NCBI GenBank assembly: GCA_025361425.1 | Contig: JANYAH010000037.1 | Span: 1 to 64,000 of the forward strand | Reading direction: 5' to 3' | Length of the DNA stretch: 64,000 bases | DNA from: Candidatus Solibacter sp. | GTDB lineage: Bacteria > Acidobacteriota > Terriglobia > Bryobacterales > Bryobacteraceae | Shown: one piece after another, positions 8,806 to 16,955 of the stretch | Numbering within the stretch: position 1 is the first letter of the stretch | Layout of the letters: each line of letters begins with the position of its first letter | The notes under the pieces: model-generated | What the model was told of the DNA's origin: nothing | Database searches by the model: none | The model's input: only the letters and a program-made list of their open reading frames with translations | Position numbers and translations under genes: made by a program

Positions 8806-9738
8806 TTACTTCCGGCACACGGCCGTCAAAAAGCGCGCGTCCGGGCTGCCGTATTCTTTCTCGATCTCCAGCCCGCCGTGGTCGTGCAGCAGCCAGCGGA
8901 AGGCCTCCGGCGTATAAGCGTACTGGAAGTTCATCCCCACGCGCTCGCCGCGCTGCAACTGGATCTCTTCCCCGGACACAGTCGCCGAAAGATCGCGTGC
9001 CGCGCGGAAGTAGCGGGTGATCAGGTGCAGTCCCAGGTGCCGCGAATCCGTCTTGTGGTCGAAGCGGATCTCCCCGTCCGGGTCCGAGATGCCTACAGAG
9101 GCCAGCAGCGCCGAGAGAAACTTGCGGGCCGCCGGATTGTCGCGCCGCGCCATGGTCTTCTCGGCATCGTGGATTTCGCCATCGACAATCAGCCGGTCGC
9201 CCGGCTTCATGCACTGTGCCACGTAGCGGATCTCCGCCAGCGGGTCGAAAGAGCCCATCGTGTTGCCGGAAAGAATGAACAACCGCGGTGCTTCGGCCGC
9301 ATCGGCTGCGTAAATCAGGTGTACCGGGCTCGAAATATCGGCCTTGATCCCTGTCGTCTCGATATCTTCATCGTCGGCGCCCGCACAGGCCATTTCGAGC
9401 ATGGTCTGGCTGGCGTCCACCGGGAAGTACTGGCACGTCGCTCCGGCTTCCTTGAGCGCGCCCATCAGCAGCCGGTCGCGCGCCCCGTTGCCAGAGCCGA
9501 AGCTGATCACTGGCACCCGCTCGCCGAAGTGTTTGGCCATCTCCGGAGCCGTGGCCGCGATCTCCTTCCAGGTCTCCCACAGACCGCCGTAAAGCTCCGC
9601 GTGCTCGCCCAGCGCCGCCCACTCCGCGGCCGAGCGGGTGAACCAAAAGAAAAACTTCTCCGGAAGATCGCGAGCTTCCATTGCTTCCGCGAACTCCTGT
9701 GCGATATCCGCTTCGGTGAGAACCACTTCGACTTTCAT
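8806..9738 (-). CDS. EgtD-like SAM-dependent methyltransferase (histidine methyltransferase family)
   Basis: Protein of 310 residues. It has the Methyltransf_33/EgtD core: GSGNGARDRLLMGAL (about residues 75-89) for S-adenosylmethionine, FPVDASQTMLEMA as the acidic ribose-binding strand, LFILSGNTMGSFDP as the EgtD-type motif IV, and a late NFQYAYTPEAF. EgtD trimethylates histidine to hercynine in ergothioneine synthesis, but no EgtB-like sulfoxide synthase is nearby, so the substrate is open. The ATG at 9738 avoids overlap with the end of fabI; the longer frame to 9864 would run 98 bp into it. Confidence 0.72.
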   Translation of the reverse strand: MKVEVVLTEADIAQEFAEAMEARDLPEKFFFWFTRSAAEWAALGEHAELYGGLWETWKEIAATAPEMAKHFGERVPVISFGSGNGARDRLLMGALKEAGATCQYFPVDASQTMLEMACAGADDEDIETTGIKADISSPVHLIYAADAAEAPRLFILSGNTMGSFDPLAEIRYVAQCMKPGDRLIVDGEIHDAEKTMARRDNPAARKFLSALLASVGISDPDGEIRFDHKTDSRHLGLHLITRYFRAARDLSATVSGEEIQLQRGERVGMNFQYAYTPEAFRWLLHDHGGLEIEKEYGSPDARFLTAVCRK

Positions 9739-9766
9739 GTTTGGGACTCGAACCTCTATTATGGCG

Positions 9767-10537
9767 TCAGAAACCCATGATTTGCATACCGGCATCCACA
9801 AACAGGCAATTTCCGGTAACCCCGCGCCCCAGATCGCTCGCCAGGAAGACGGCCGTGTCGGCAACTTCGGCGGGGTCGGTATTGCGCTTCAGCGGTGCGC
9901 GCATCTGAATCGTGTCCAGGATGGTGGAGAAGTCCTTAATCGCCCGCGCCGAGGCGGTCTTGATGGGGCCCGCCGAAATGGCGTTTACGCGAATCCGCTG
10001 CTCGCCCATTTCGCTGGCTAGATAGCGCACCGCCGCTTCCAGCGATGCCTTGGCCACGCCCATCACATTGTAGTTCGGCACCACGCGCGTCGCGCCCAGG
10101 TAGGTCAGGGTGCTCAGGGAGCCGCCTTCGGTCATCGCCGGAGCCACGGCTCGCGCCACCGCCACCAGCGAATAGGCGCTGACGTCCTGCGCCAGTAGAA
10201 ATCCCGACCGGCTGGTCTGGAGAAAGGGCCGCGTCAGATCTTCGCGATTGGCGAAAGCCAGGCTGTGTACCACCGCATGCAACGGCCGGTTCAGCCCCAG
10301 AAGCGATTGCGTAAGCGCCTCCAGGTCGTCATCCTTGGTCACGTCGCACGGCAGAATCGCAGCCACATTCAGGTCCTGGGAGAGATCCTCAATCGCGTCC
10401 TTCTGCCGCTCGCCCAGATAGGTCAACCCGAGCGTGGCGCCCTCCCGCGAGAACGCCTGCGCGATCGCATAAGCCAGACTCCACTTGTTCGCAATTCCCA
10501 GGATGAGGGCAAACTTGCCCTCCAGAAGTTTGGACAT
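9767..10537 (-). CDS. fabI: Enoyl-[acyl-carrier-protein] reductase FabI
   Basis: Protein of 256 residues, the normal FabI length. The NADH-binding start is LILGIANKWSLAYAIAQAF, as in FabI rather than ordinary short-chain dehydrogenases, and the catalytic block is LGATRVVPNYNVMGVAKASL, with Tyr and Lys in FabI spacing. The serine-rich turn and SAGPIKT segment also fit. The enzyme performs the last reduction of fatty-acid elongation and is the triclosan/isoniazid-type target. A clear ribosome site (GGAGG six bases before ATG) supports the start at 10537. The EgtD-like gene follows 28 bp downstream and could be co-transcribed. Confidence 0.95.
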   Translation of the reverse strand: MSKLLEGKFALILGIANKWSLAYAIAQAFSREGATLGLTYLGERQKDAIEDLSQDLNVAAILPCDVTKDDDLEALTQSLLGLNRPLHAVVHSLAFANREDLTRPFLQTSRSGFLLAQDVSAYSLVAVARAVAPAMTEGGSLSTLTYLGATRVVPNYNVMGVAKASLEAAVRYLASEMGEQRIRVNAISAGPIKTASARAIKDFSTILDTIQMRAPLKRNTDPAEVADTAVFLASDLGRGVTGNCLFVDAGMQIMGF

Positions 10538-10762
10538 GAATACCTCCAGTGTATCGAACTCGGGTGGCGGGCAAGTGTGCTTCGGGTATCCGCTCCGCCC
10601 AACCGTTCAAATCGTAGCCGCCGCCCGCCGCCAAAACCGGCAGCTTTCAATTTAAGAATGTCGGCAATTCTGCCGTCAACGCCTGGCGCACAGTACTTCG
10701 ACAACCGGCGGTTCCATCCGCCAGCGCCTGGAACGCCGCGCGCACTCGCACTGGCTTCCGGA

Positions 10763-11785
10763 TCATGCCTTAGGCAGAGGGCCCATCCATTCCAGTTGCC
10801 GCGAAACTCGCGGATGGAGTTTGTATTCTTTCCGGACCGCGGCCACGGGCACTCCGCCGCGCAGGTCGATCAGCGAGGCGTCGTATTGCCCCAGGCCCGC
10901 ATCGCAGCAGTACCCGAGATAGCCGACCCAGCTTGGGTTTACCCCCATGGCCTCCACGCCGATGCGGTCGGCCGCCACGAAATCCGTAGAGGCGATCGCG
11001 ATACGCGACGCTACCGGCGTGCCTTTCAGTGGGCCTTCGCCCTCCATGCCCTCGAAGCCGTCGATCACCGTCGCACCCCAGAACGGGCGCATCCGCCGGG
11101 CGGTGATGGCAAGGTTCATCTGGATCTCGCGGTAGCCCTGGTGGTACTTGGACTTATCGTGCCAGGCCGCGGTCTCTTTGCGCGTACTGTGCAGTGGCGC
11201 CGCCATGACCAGGTTCTTGACCGACAGTGTAGCAACCACATTGTCGTGCGCCTTGAGAAGCGCCGAGCCGAGAATAAACGCGTCGGGGTCGAATAATCTG
11301 GCCGCGAGCCGAACCTGAATCAGATGCAAATTCTTGTCTACGATTTCCTGAACGACGTACTTCTCTTCCTGGTTTAAATCGACGAAGCGCACGTTTGCGC
11401 GCCGATATTCGGCAAGCACGCGGTCGTAGTGGAAGTTCTCATAGGCGTCCCAGGTATTGTCCTTGGAAGAGTCTGCGATCACGACCGGTCCCCGGAACCG
11501 GCCTTCCAGGTAATCGAGAATGCCGCGCAGCGCGTCGGCGTGAGTCGATCCCAGTTGGTAATTCACCGCCACGGTGTTCGGCTTGATCAGCACGTACTTC
11601 TTGCGTTTCAGCACAGGCCGGATCTGGTCGTCGATCGCGGCCAGGGCGTTATAGACGTTCTTGCGGCGGTCCTCACCGCGCACCAGTGAAACTACAGCCC
11701 TCTGGTTGTGGGGGGAAGGTTGCGCGGCAAGCGGCAAACTCCCCGCAGCCATAACAAGGAGGGCGCGGCGAGATAGGTCCGGCAT
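10763..11785 (-). CDS. DUF362 domain protein with Tat-like signal
   Basis: Protein of 340 residues from the ATG at 11785. It starts MPDLSRRALLVMAAGSLPLAAQ, a twin-arginine-like export signal with an AxA-type cleavage site. The rest matches DUF362: YVLIKPNTVA near residue 70, ADSSKDNTWDAYENF, SALLKAHDNVVATLSVKNL and a late VIDGFEGMEGEGP. DUF362 proteins often carry iron-sulfur clusters, but I see no ferredoxin-type cysteine motif here. The reaction is unknown. The longer open frame up to 11980 has a poor N terminus and is not used. Confidence 0.78.
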   Translation of the reverse strand: MPDLSRRALLVMAAGSLPLAAQPSPHNQRAVVSLVRGEDRRKNVYNALAAIDDQIRPVLKRKKYVLIKPNTVAVNYQLGSTHADALRGILDYLEGRFRGPVVIADSSKDNTWDAYENFHYDRVLAEYRRANVRFVDLNQEEKYVVQEIVDKNLHLIQVRLAARLFDPDAFILGSALLKAHDNVVATLSVKNLVMAAPLHSTRKETAAWHDKSKYHQGYREIQMNLAITARRMRPFWGATVIDGFEGMEGEGPLKGTPVASRIAIASTDFVAADRIGVEAMGVNPSWVGYLGYCCDAGLGQYDASLIDLRGGVPVAAVRKEYKLHPRVSRQLEWMGPLPKA

Positions 11786-12094
11786 GAATCCCAGCTTATC
11801 GCACAGCGGCCGGCGCTGCCGTCCGAATCCACGCAGAACCACATATGGCAGCCTCGACGGTGCGATACAGTGGATGGTTAGCGAAACCGGAGCTGATTGT
11901 CCGTTGCGATTGCAACACGAGTGCGGGCAAGCTTTGCCGATTGTCGACCATGAAACGGCAACAACGACGGGCCCGCGCATGGGTCATCGACAGCGACGAT
12001 TACGGCAAGAAACGAAAGTGTCCTCTCCCTTCGCCGGACCTTTCGAGAACCAGGCTCAAGGGAGCCTGAAACTTAAGGTCTGGTAATTAAAGTC
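11786..12094. other. Divergent intergenic region
   Basis: About 310 bp between the DUF362 gene and the sugar porter, transcribed away from each other. A TAATTA box seven bases before the porter start is a possible -10. Open frames exist on both strands but lack recognisable protein character, and I reject them as genes. Confidence 0.4.
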
Positions 12095-13432
12095 ATGTCG
12101 GACACTCGACCGCAAACTCTTGGCTATTCGTATCGCATCTCGTCTGTCACGGCGTTGAGCGGATTCCTGTTCGGTTTCGACACGGCGATCATCAACGGCG
12201 CGATCGTCTTTCTTCGCCGGCATTTCCGGTGGACGGAGATCGAAACCGAATTCGCCGCTGGCAGCCTGCTGGCCGGCTGCGCACTCGGCGCGGCAATAGC
12301 CGGCGCGCTCAGCGACCGTTTCGGCCGCAAGATCGTCTTACTCCTGTCCGCCGTGATTTTTGCGCTCTCCTCGGTAGCGACGGCGCTGCCCAACGGACTG
12401 GGCGAGTTTGTGGCCGCTCGGATTGTCGCTGGGGTCGCCATCGGCATCGCTTCAATGCTGGCCCCGCTCTATATCGCAGAGGTCGCTCCCGCGGCTATCC
12501 GCGGGCGTCTCGTCAGCATGAATCAACTGGCCATCGTACTGGGCATTCTGGTTTCCTATCTGGTGGGCTGGGCCATGGCAGGTCTTGGCGATGCAAGCTG
12601 GAGGTGGATGTTCGCCGTCGCGGCGGTCCCCTCGCTGTTGTTTTTCGGCGCTCTGTTCTTCGTGCCGGAAAGCCCCCGCTGGCTGGTGAAAGAAGGCAGG
12701 TGCGACGAAGCCGCAAAAATACTGGCGAGGTTGGGCGAGCCTCCGTCGCAACTGCGTGAGATTGAGCGCGTGATTGCCGAGGAGAACGGGTCGCTGCGCC
12801 AGTTGCTCGATAAAGGGTTGCGCCGTCCGCTGCTGATCGGCGTTACGCTTGCGATCCTTCAGCAGGTCACAGGCATCAACACGGTTCTCTATTACGGGTC
12901 CATCATCTTCACGGAGCAGGCGGGGGCGCAAAGCACGTCCGCGGCGCTGTGGGCCAACGTTCTGGTGGGTGCAATGAACCTGGTCTTCACCGTTATCGCG
13001 CTGTTCACCATCGACCGCCTCGGGCGCAAAGTGCTGCTGATCTCGGCGGCCGCGGGCATGGGACTGTCATTAACGGTGCTGGGCTTCGTCTTTGCAGCGG
13101 GCTCCGTAACACCCTCTCGCGTCATTGGATTGATTCTCTGCTACGTCGCGTGCTTCTCCTTCGGGATGGGACCCGGCGTATGGGTGGTGATCTCGGAACT
13201 ATTCCCCACGCGAATTCGAGGACGGGCGATGTCGTTGGCAACCGTTGCGCTATGGCTCGCCTGCCTGCTGATCACGCTCACCTTCCTGTCGCTGGTAAGG
13301 GCATTCACGGCGGCCGGGGCGTTCTGGATCTACGCCTTCATGTGCGCCTGCACCGTATGGTTCGTGTGGAAGTTCACGCCCGAGACGAAGGGCAAGAATC
13401 TTGAGGAGATCGAACAGCAGTGGAAAACGTAA
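12095..13432 (+). CDS. Sugar porter MFS transporter (XylE/GalP family)
   Basis: Twelve-helix protein of 445 residues with the sugar porter signatures: GFLFGFDTAIINGA in helix 1, DRFGRK after helix 2, the PESPRWL motif near residue 190, QQVTGINTVLYYG in helix 7, DRLGRK, and PETKGKNLEEIE at the C terminus. These proteins import pentoses or hexoses, usually with protons. The last 13 bp overlap the start of the URO-D gene, and the GH2 gene follows in turn, so this is a transport, processing and hydrolysis operon. The imported sugar cannot be fixed from sequence. Confidence 0.92.
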   Translation: MSDTRPQTLGYSYRISSVTALSGFLFGFDTAIINGAIVFLRRHFRWTEIETEFAAGSLLAGCALGAAIAGALSDRFGRKIVLLLSAVIFALSSVATALPNGLGEFVAARIVAGVAIGIASMLAPLYIAEVAPAAIRGRLVSMNQLAIVLGILVSYLVGWAMAGLGDASWRWMFAVAAVPSLLFFGALFFVPESPRWLVKEGRCDEAAKILARLGEPPSQLREIERVIAEENGSLRQLLDKGLRRPLLIGVTLAILQQVTGINTVLYYGSIIFTEQAGAQSTSAALWANVLVGAMNLVFTVIALFTIDRLGRKVLLISAAAGMGLSLTVLGFVFAAGSVTPSRVIGLILCYVACFSFGMGPGVWVVISELFPTRIRGRAMSLATVALWLACLLITLTFLSLVRAFTAAGAFWIYAFMCACTVWFVWKFTPETKGKNLEEIEQQWKT

Positions 13433-14721
13433 ATAGGATTGCAACCGCGGCGCCCGGCGGCGCCCGGGCCCGCCGCCTCGCCGCCACGCTCCGTCATGAG
13501 CGGCCGGACCGAATCCCGATCGACCTGGGGAGCACGGCGGTCACCGGCATCCACGTCAGCTGCGTCTGCCAGTTACGCGATTACTTCGGGTTGGCGAAAC
13601 GCCCCGTGAAAGTACACGAGCCATATCAAATGTTGGGCTGGATCGACGACGATCTGGTCGAGGCGCTCGGCATCGACACAGTGGGAGTGTTCCCTCGCGA
13701 GAACATGTTCGGATTCCCCAACGAAAACTGGAAAGAGTGGAGCTTTCGCGGACTTGACGTTCTGGTCGGCGGGGGCTTCCGCGTCGTCGAAGACGCTGGC
13801 GGCGACCTGCTGATCTTTCCAAAGGGGGATCCCTCTGCCGCTCCGAGCGGGCGCATGCCACTGGGCGGCGCTTTCTTCGACACGATTGTCCGCCAGCCGC
13901 CGTTCGACGAGGACAGGCTCAATCCGGCGGATAATCTTGAGGAATTCAGCCCAATCTCCGACGCGGACCTTAACCATCTGGCTCGCGGCGTCGAGTGGGC
14001 GAACTCCACCGGGCGGGGGGTGGTCGCCACCTTCGGCGGCACGGCGTTCGGCGACATCGCGCTGGTGCCGGGCCCTTTTATGACCAACCCGAAGGGCATC
14101 CGCGACATCACCGAGTGGTACATATCGACGCGGTCGCGCCGTCCTTACATCCATAAGATCTTCGAACGGCAATGTGAGATCGGCATCGAGAATCTGGCCC
14201 GTATCCACGGGCGCGTTGGCGATGCCGTGCAGGCGGTCTTCGTCTGCGGCACCGACTTCGGCACGCAGACTTCGGCGTTCTGTTCCGACGCCACTTTTCG
14301 AGAACTCTGGCTGCCCTATTACAAGCGCGTGAACGACTGGATTCACACAGACACGGCTTGGAAGAGCTTCAAACATTCCTGCGGCAGCGTGGTGCGGTTC
14401 CTGGACAGCTTCATCGACGCCGGCTTCGACATTTTGAACCCCGTGCAATGCTCGGCCCGCGGCATGGACCCCGCGGCGCTGAAGCGCAAGTACGGCGGAC
14501 GGCTCACGTTCTGGGGAGGGGGAGTCGATACTCAGAAGACGCTGCCGTTCGGAACACCGGAGCAGGTGCGCGAAGAGGTTCTCCGCCGCTGCGAGATATT
14601 CTCAAGCGATGGTGGATTCGTGTTCAACCCGATTCACAACATTCAGGCCGGAACGCCGGTGGAGAATATCGTGGCCATGCTCAATGCGGTGCATGAGTTC
14701 AATGGAGTCCAACATGAATGA
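13420..14721 (+). CDS. Uroporphyrinogen decarboxylase-family (URO-D) protein
   Basis: Protein of 433 residues with a URO-D/methyltransferase TIM-barrel: RHERPDRIPIDLG at residues 25-37, FVCGTDFGTQTS in the middle, KSFKHSCGSVVRFLDSFI (about 313-330), then DILNPVQCSARGMDP and FWGGGVDTQKTLPFG. Members include HemE and corrinoid methyltransferases such as MtaA. The HSCG cysteine and FNPIHNIQAGTPVENI end resemble the methyltransferase side more than HemE, so a role in heme synthesis is unlikely. It overlaps both neighbours (13 bp upstream, 8 bp downstream). Confidence 0.75.
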   Translation: MENVNRIATAAPGGARARRLAATLRHERPDRIPIDLGSTAVTGIHVSCVCQLRDYFGLAKRPVKVHEPYQMLGWIDDDLVEALGIDTVGVFPRENMFGFPNENWKEWSFRGLDVLVGGGFRVVEDAGGDLLIFPKGDPSAAPSGRMPLGGAFFDTIVRQPPFDEDRLNPADNLEEFSPISDADLNHLARGVEWANSTGRGVVATFGGTAFGDIALVPGPFMTNPKGIRDITEWYISTRSRRPYIHKIFERQCEIGIENLARIHGRVGDAVQAVFVCGTDFGTQTSAFCSDATFRELWLPYYKRVNDWIHTDTAWKSFKHSCGSVVRFLDSFIDAGFDILNPVQCSARGMDPAALKRKYGGRLTFWGGGVDTQKTLPFGTPEQVREEVLRRCEIFSSDGGFVFNPIHNIQAGTPVENIVAMLNAVHEFNGVQHE

Positions 14722-16915
14722 TCCGCGAAGATTCTACGCTGCCGTTTTGACCTTGAGCATAGTTGTTCTCGCCGCCCCGCTCTGGGCCGCACAACGGACA
14801 ACTCTGTCGCTTGACGGGCAATGGGAAATTGCCGATTCTGTTGAGGCCGGCAACCTGCCTGCCACCTATTCCCACAAGGCGCCGGTCCCAGGCCTGGCGC
14901 ATTCGGCCGTGCCCGGCTTCAAGGATGTGGACGAATTCGAGAGCCGCCAGTTGATTCAGAATCGTGTCGCGCGGGGCCTCGCGCCCGCATCGGCGCTGGT
15001 TTCCAATGCCGGCGTCTCGCGGCAAGAGCGAAACTGGTTCTGGTATCGACGCCGCTTCGAGGTGCCTGCCCTTCGCAGCGTCTCGACTCTCCGGATCGAC
15101 AAAGCGCAATTCGGCGCCGCCGTCTGGGTGAACGGCCAGAAGGTGGGCGAGCACCTCCCTTGTTTCACGGCCGCGATATTCGACGTCTCGGGCAAACTAC
15201 GGCAGGGTTCCAATGAGATCGTGGTGCGGGTGGGCGCACATCCGGGCGTGCTGCCCTCCACCGTCTCCGCGGGAACGGATTTCGAGAAGAACCGCTGGAC
15301 GCCCGGCATTTATGACAGCGTCTCGCTCGCGCTCAGCGACAACCCCGCCATCGAGACCATTCAAGTGGCGCCCAGCCGCGATCTAAAGTCGATTACCGTG
15401 CAGACGAAACTGCGCAACCACTCCGCGGATGCGGTGGCGTTCGCGCTCACGCAGGCAGTGCACGGATGGAAATCCGATGCGGTGGTGGCCAGCGCGCCTG
15501 CTATGCAAATCCGCCTGGCGGCTCGCGAAGAGCGTACCGTCACGCAGAACATCGCGATACCCGCCGCGAAGTTGTGGACGCCGGAACAGCCGAATCTTTA
15601 CCTTCTCGAAAGCGGCACTGGCGGGGACACCGCCAGCACCCGTTTCGGCATGCGCGAGTTCCACTTCGAAACCGCGACCAAGCGCGCCTATCTCAACGGC
15701 CGTCCTTACTTCATGCGCGGCTCCAACATCACGCTGCATCGCTTCTTCGAAGATCCGAAATCGGGCGTCCTGCCGTGGGATGACAAATGGGTGCGCAAGT
15801 TGCTGATCGACATTCCGAAAGAGATGCACTGGAATTCATTCCGCTTCTGCATCGGTCCGGTACCCGACAAATGGCTCGACATCGCCGATGAGGCCGGACT
15901 GTTGATCCAGAACGAGTACTTCGTGTGGACCGGCGACGCATGGCATGGCGCCGAAAACCAGGTCCGCTTCGATGCCGGTCAGACGATCCGCGAATACGGC
16001 GAATGGATGCGGGACAACTGGAATCACCCGAGCGTCGCCATTTGGGACGCCAACAACGAGACCTTGGATCCGCTGTTCGGCGAGAAGATCATCCCGGCGG
16101 TGCGCGGACTCGACCTTTCCGACAGGCCGTGGGAAAACGGCTACAACCCGCCCGTGGGCCCGGACGACCCGGTGGAAGATCATCCCTACGAGTTTTCCGC
16201 CATGGCACGCCCCGGCGGTCCGGAGTTCAGCATGACGACGTTCGAGCGGCCTAACGGCAAGGCCCCGGGAGCACCCACCAGCCACGCTCTCATTCTGAAT
16301 GAGTATGGGTGGACGTGGCTGAACCGCGATGGTTCCCCCACGGAACTGACCAAGGGTCTCTATCCGCGCCTGTTGCCGCCGAACGCCACAGCCGAGGACC
16401 GGTTAGCACTGAACGCTTACCTGTTGGCCGGCATCACCGAGTTCTGGCGCGCTTACCGGCAATACGCCGCCGTGCTCCATTTCGTGTATCTGATGAGCAG
16501 CGATCCCCTGGGCTACACGGCCGATCACTTCCGCGACGTCGAGAAGCTGGAACTCGAGCCGCACTTCCAAGACTACATGTCGCACGCCTTTGCGCCGCTC
16601 GGCGTGTACCTGAGCTTCTGGCAGCCGAAACTGGCGGCGGGCAAGCGGACATTCCGGGTGATGCTGGTGAACGATGAATACAGCGCGGCCGCGGGCCGCG
16701 TGACCGTGTCGCTCCGGTCTCAGAGTGGGGGCGAGGCGGCGCGCGCGCAGGCGCCTTTCCAGGTCGCCAGCCTGGGGCAGACCACACTCTACATCGAGCT
16801 CGACGTGCCTAACACGCCGGGCGATTTCCTCCTGCAGGCCGAAGCGGATGCGGGGAATGGCAAGCCCACACTGAGCCGGCGCAAGGTCACCATCACTCCT
16901 CTAGCCGGAAAGTGA
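14714..16915 (+). CDS. Glycoside hydrolase family 2 protein, secreted
   Basis: Protein of 733 residues from the ATG at 14714, which has a GGAG ribosome site; longer frames upstream run inside the URO-D gene. A signal peptide ends PLWAAQ near residue 24. Then come the GH2 sugar-binding jelly roll (FWYRRRFEVP, VWVNGQKVGEH), the Ig-like domain (about 225-320) and the TIM barrel. The acid/base Glu is probably in WDANNETLDP and the nucleophile in LILNEYGWTW. GH2 enzymes release beta-galactose, glucuronate or mannose from plant or microbial glycans. NNE replaces the usual GNE, so this is a divergent member. Confidence 0.82.
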   Translation: MNDPRRFYAAVLTLSIVVLAAPLWAAQRTTLSLDGQWEIADSVEAGNLPATYSHKAPVPGLAHSAVPGFKDVDEFESRQLIQNRVARGLAPASALVSNAGVSRQERNWFWYRRRFEVPALRSVSTLRIDKAQFGAAVWVNGQKVGEHLPCFTAAIFDVSGKLRQGSNEIVVRVGAHPGVLPSTVSAGTDFEKNRWTPGIYDSVSLALSDNPAIETIQVAPSRDLKSITVQTKLRNHSADAVAFALTQAVHGWKSDAVVASAPAMQIRLAAREERTVTQNIAIPAAKLWTPEQPNLYLLESGTGGDTASTRFGMREFHFETATKRAYLNGRPYFMRGSNITLHRFFEDPKSGVLPWDDKWVRKLLIDIPKEMHWNSFRFCIGPVPDKWLDIADEAGLLIQNEYFVWTGDAWHGAENQVRFDAGQTIREYGEWMRDNWNHPSVAIWDANNETLDPLFGEKIIPAVRGLDLSDRPWENGYNPPVGPDDPVEDHPYEFSAMARPGGPEFSMTTFERPNGKAPGAPTSHALILNEYGWTWLNRDGSPTELTKGLYPRLLPPNATAEDRLALNAYLLAGITEFWRAYRQYAAVLHFVYLMSSDPLGYTADHFRDVEKLELEPHFQDYMSHAFAPLGVYLSFWQPKLAAGKRTFRVMLVNDEYSAAAGRVTVSLRSQSGGEAARAQAPFQVASLGQTTLYIELDVPNTPGDFLLQAEADAGNGKPTLSRRKVTITPLAGK

Positions 16916-16955
16916 AATGCCCGGATCCCCAGAGCGGCGCAAGCCGCCGTTCATC

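Noticed and set aside
9733-9750. GAGGTTCGAGTCCC on the minus strand, resembling a tRNA T arm
   Set aside because: The flanks do not pair into a T stem and no acceptor, D or anticodon stem can be drawn; it is simply the upstream region of the EgtD-like gene.
11661-12086. Plus-strand frame in the DUF362 to sugar-porter gap
   Set aside because: It begins inside DUF362, has no ribosome site and an unordered Arg/Gly/Ser composition.
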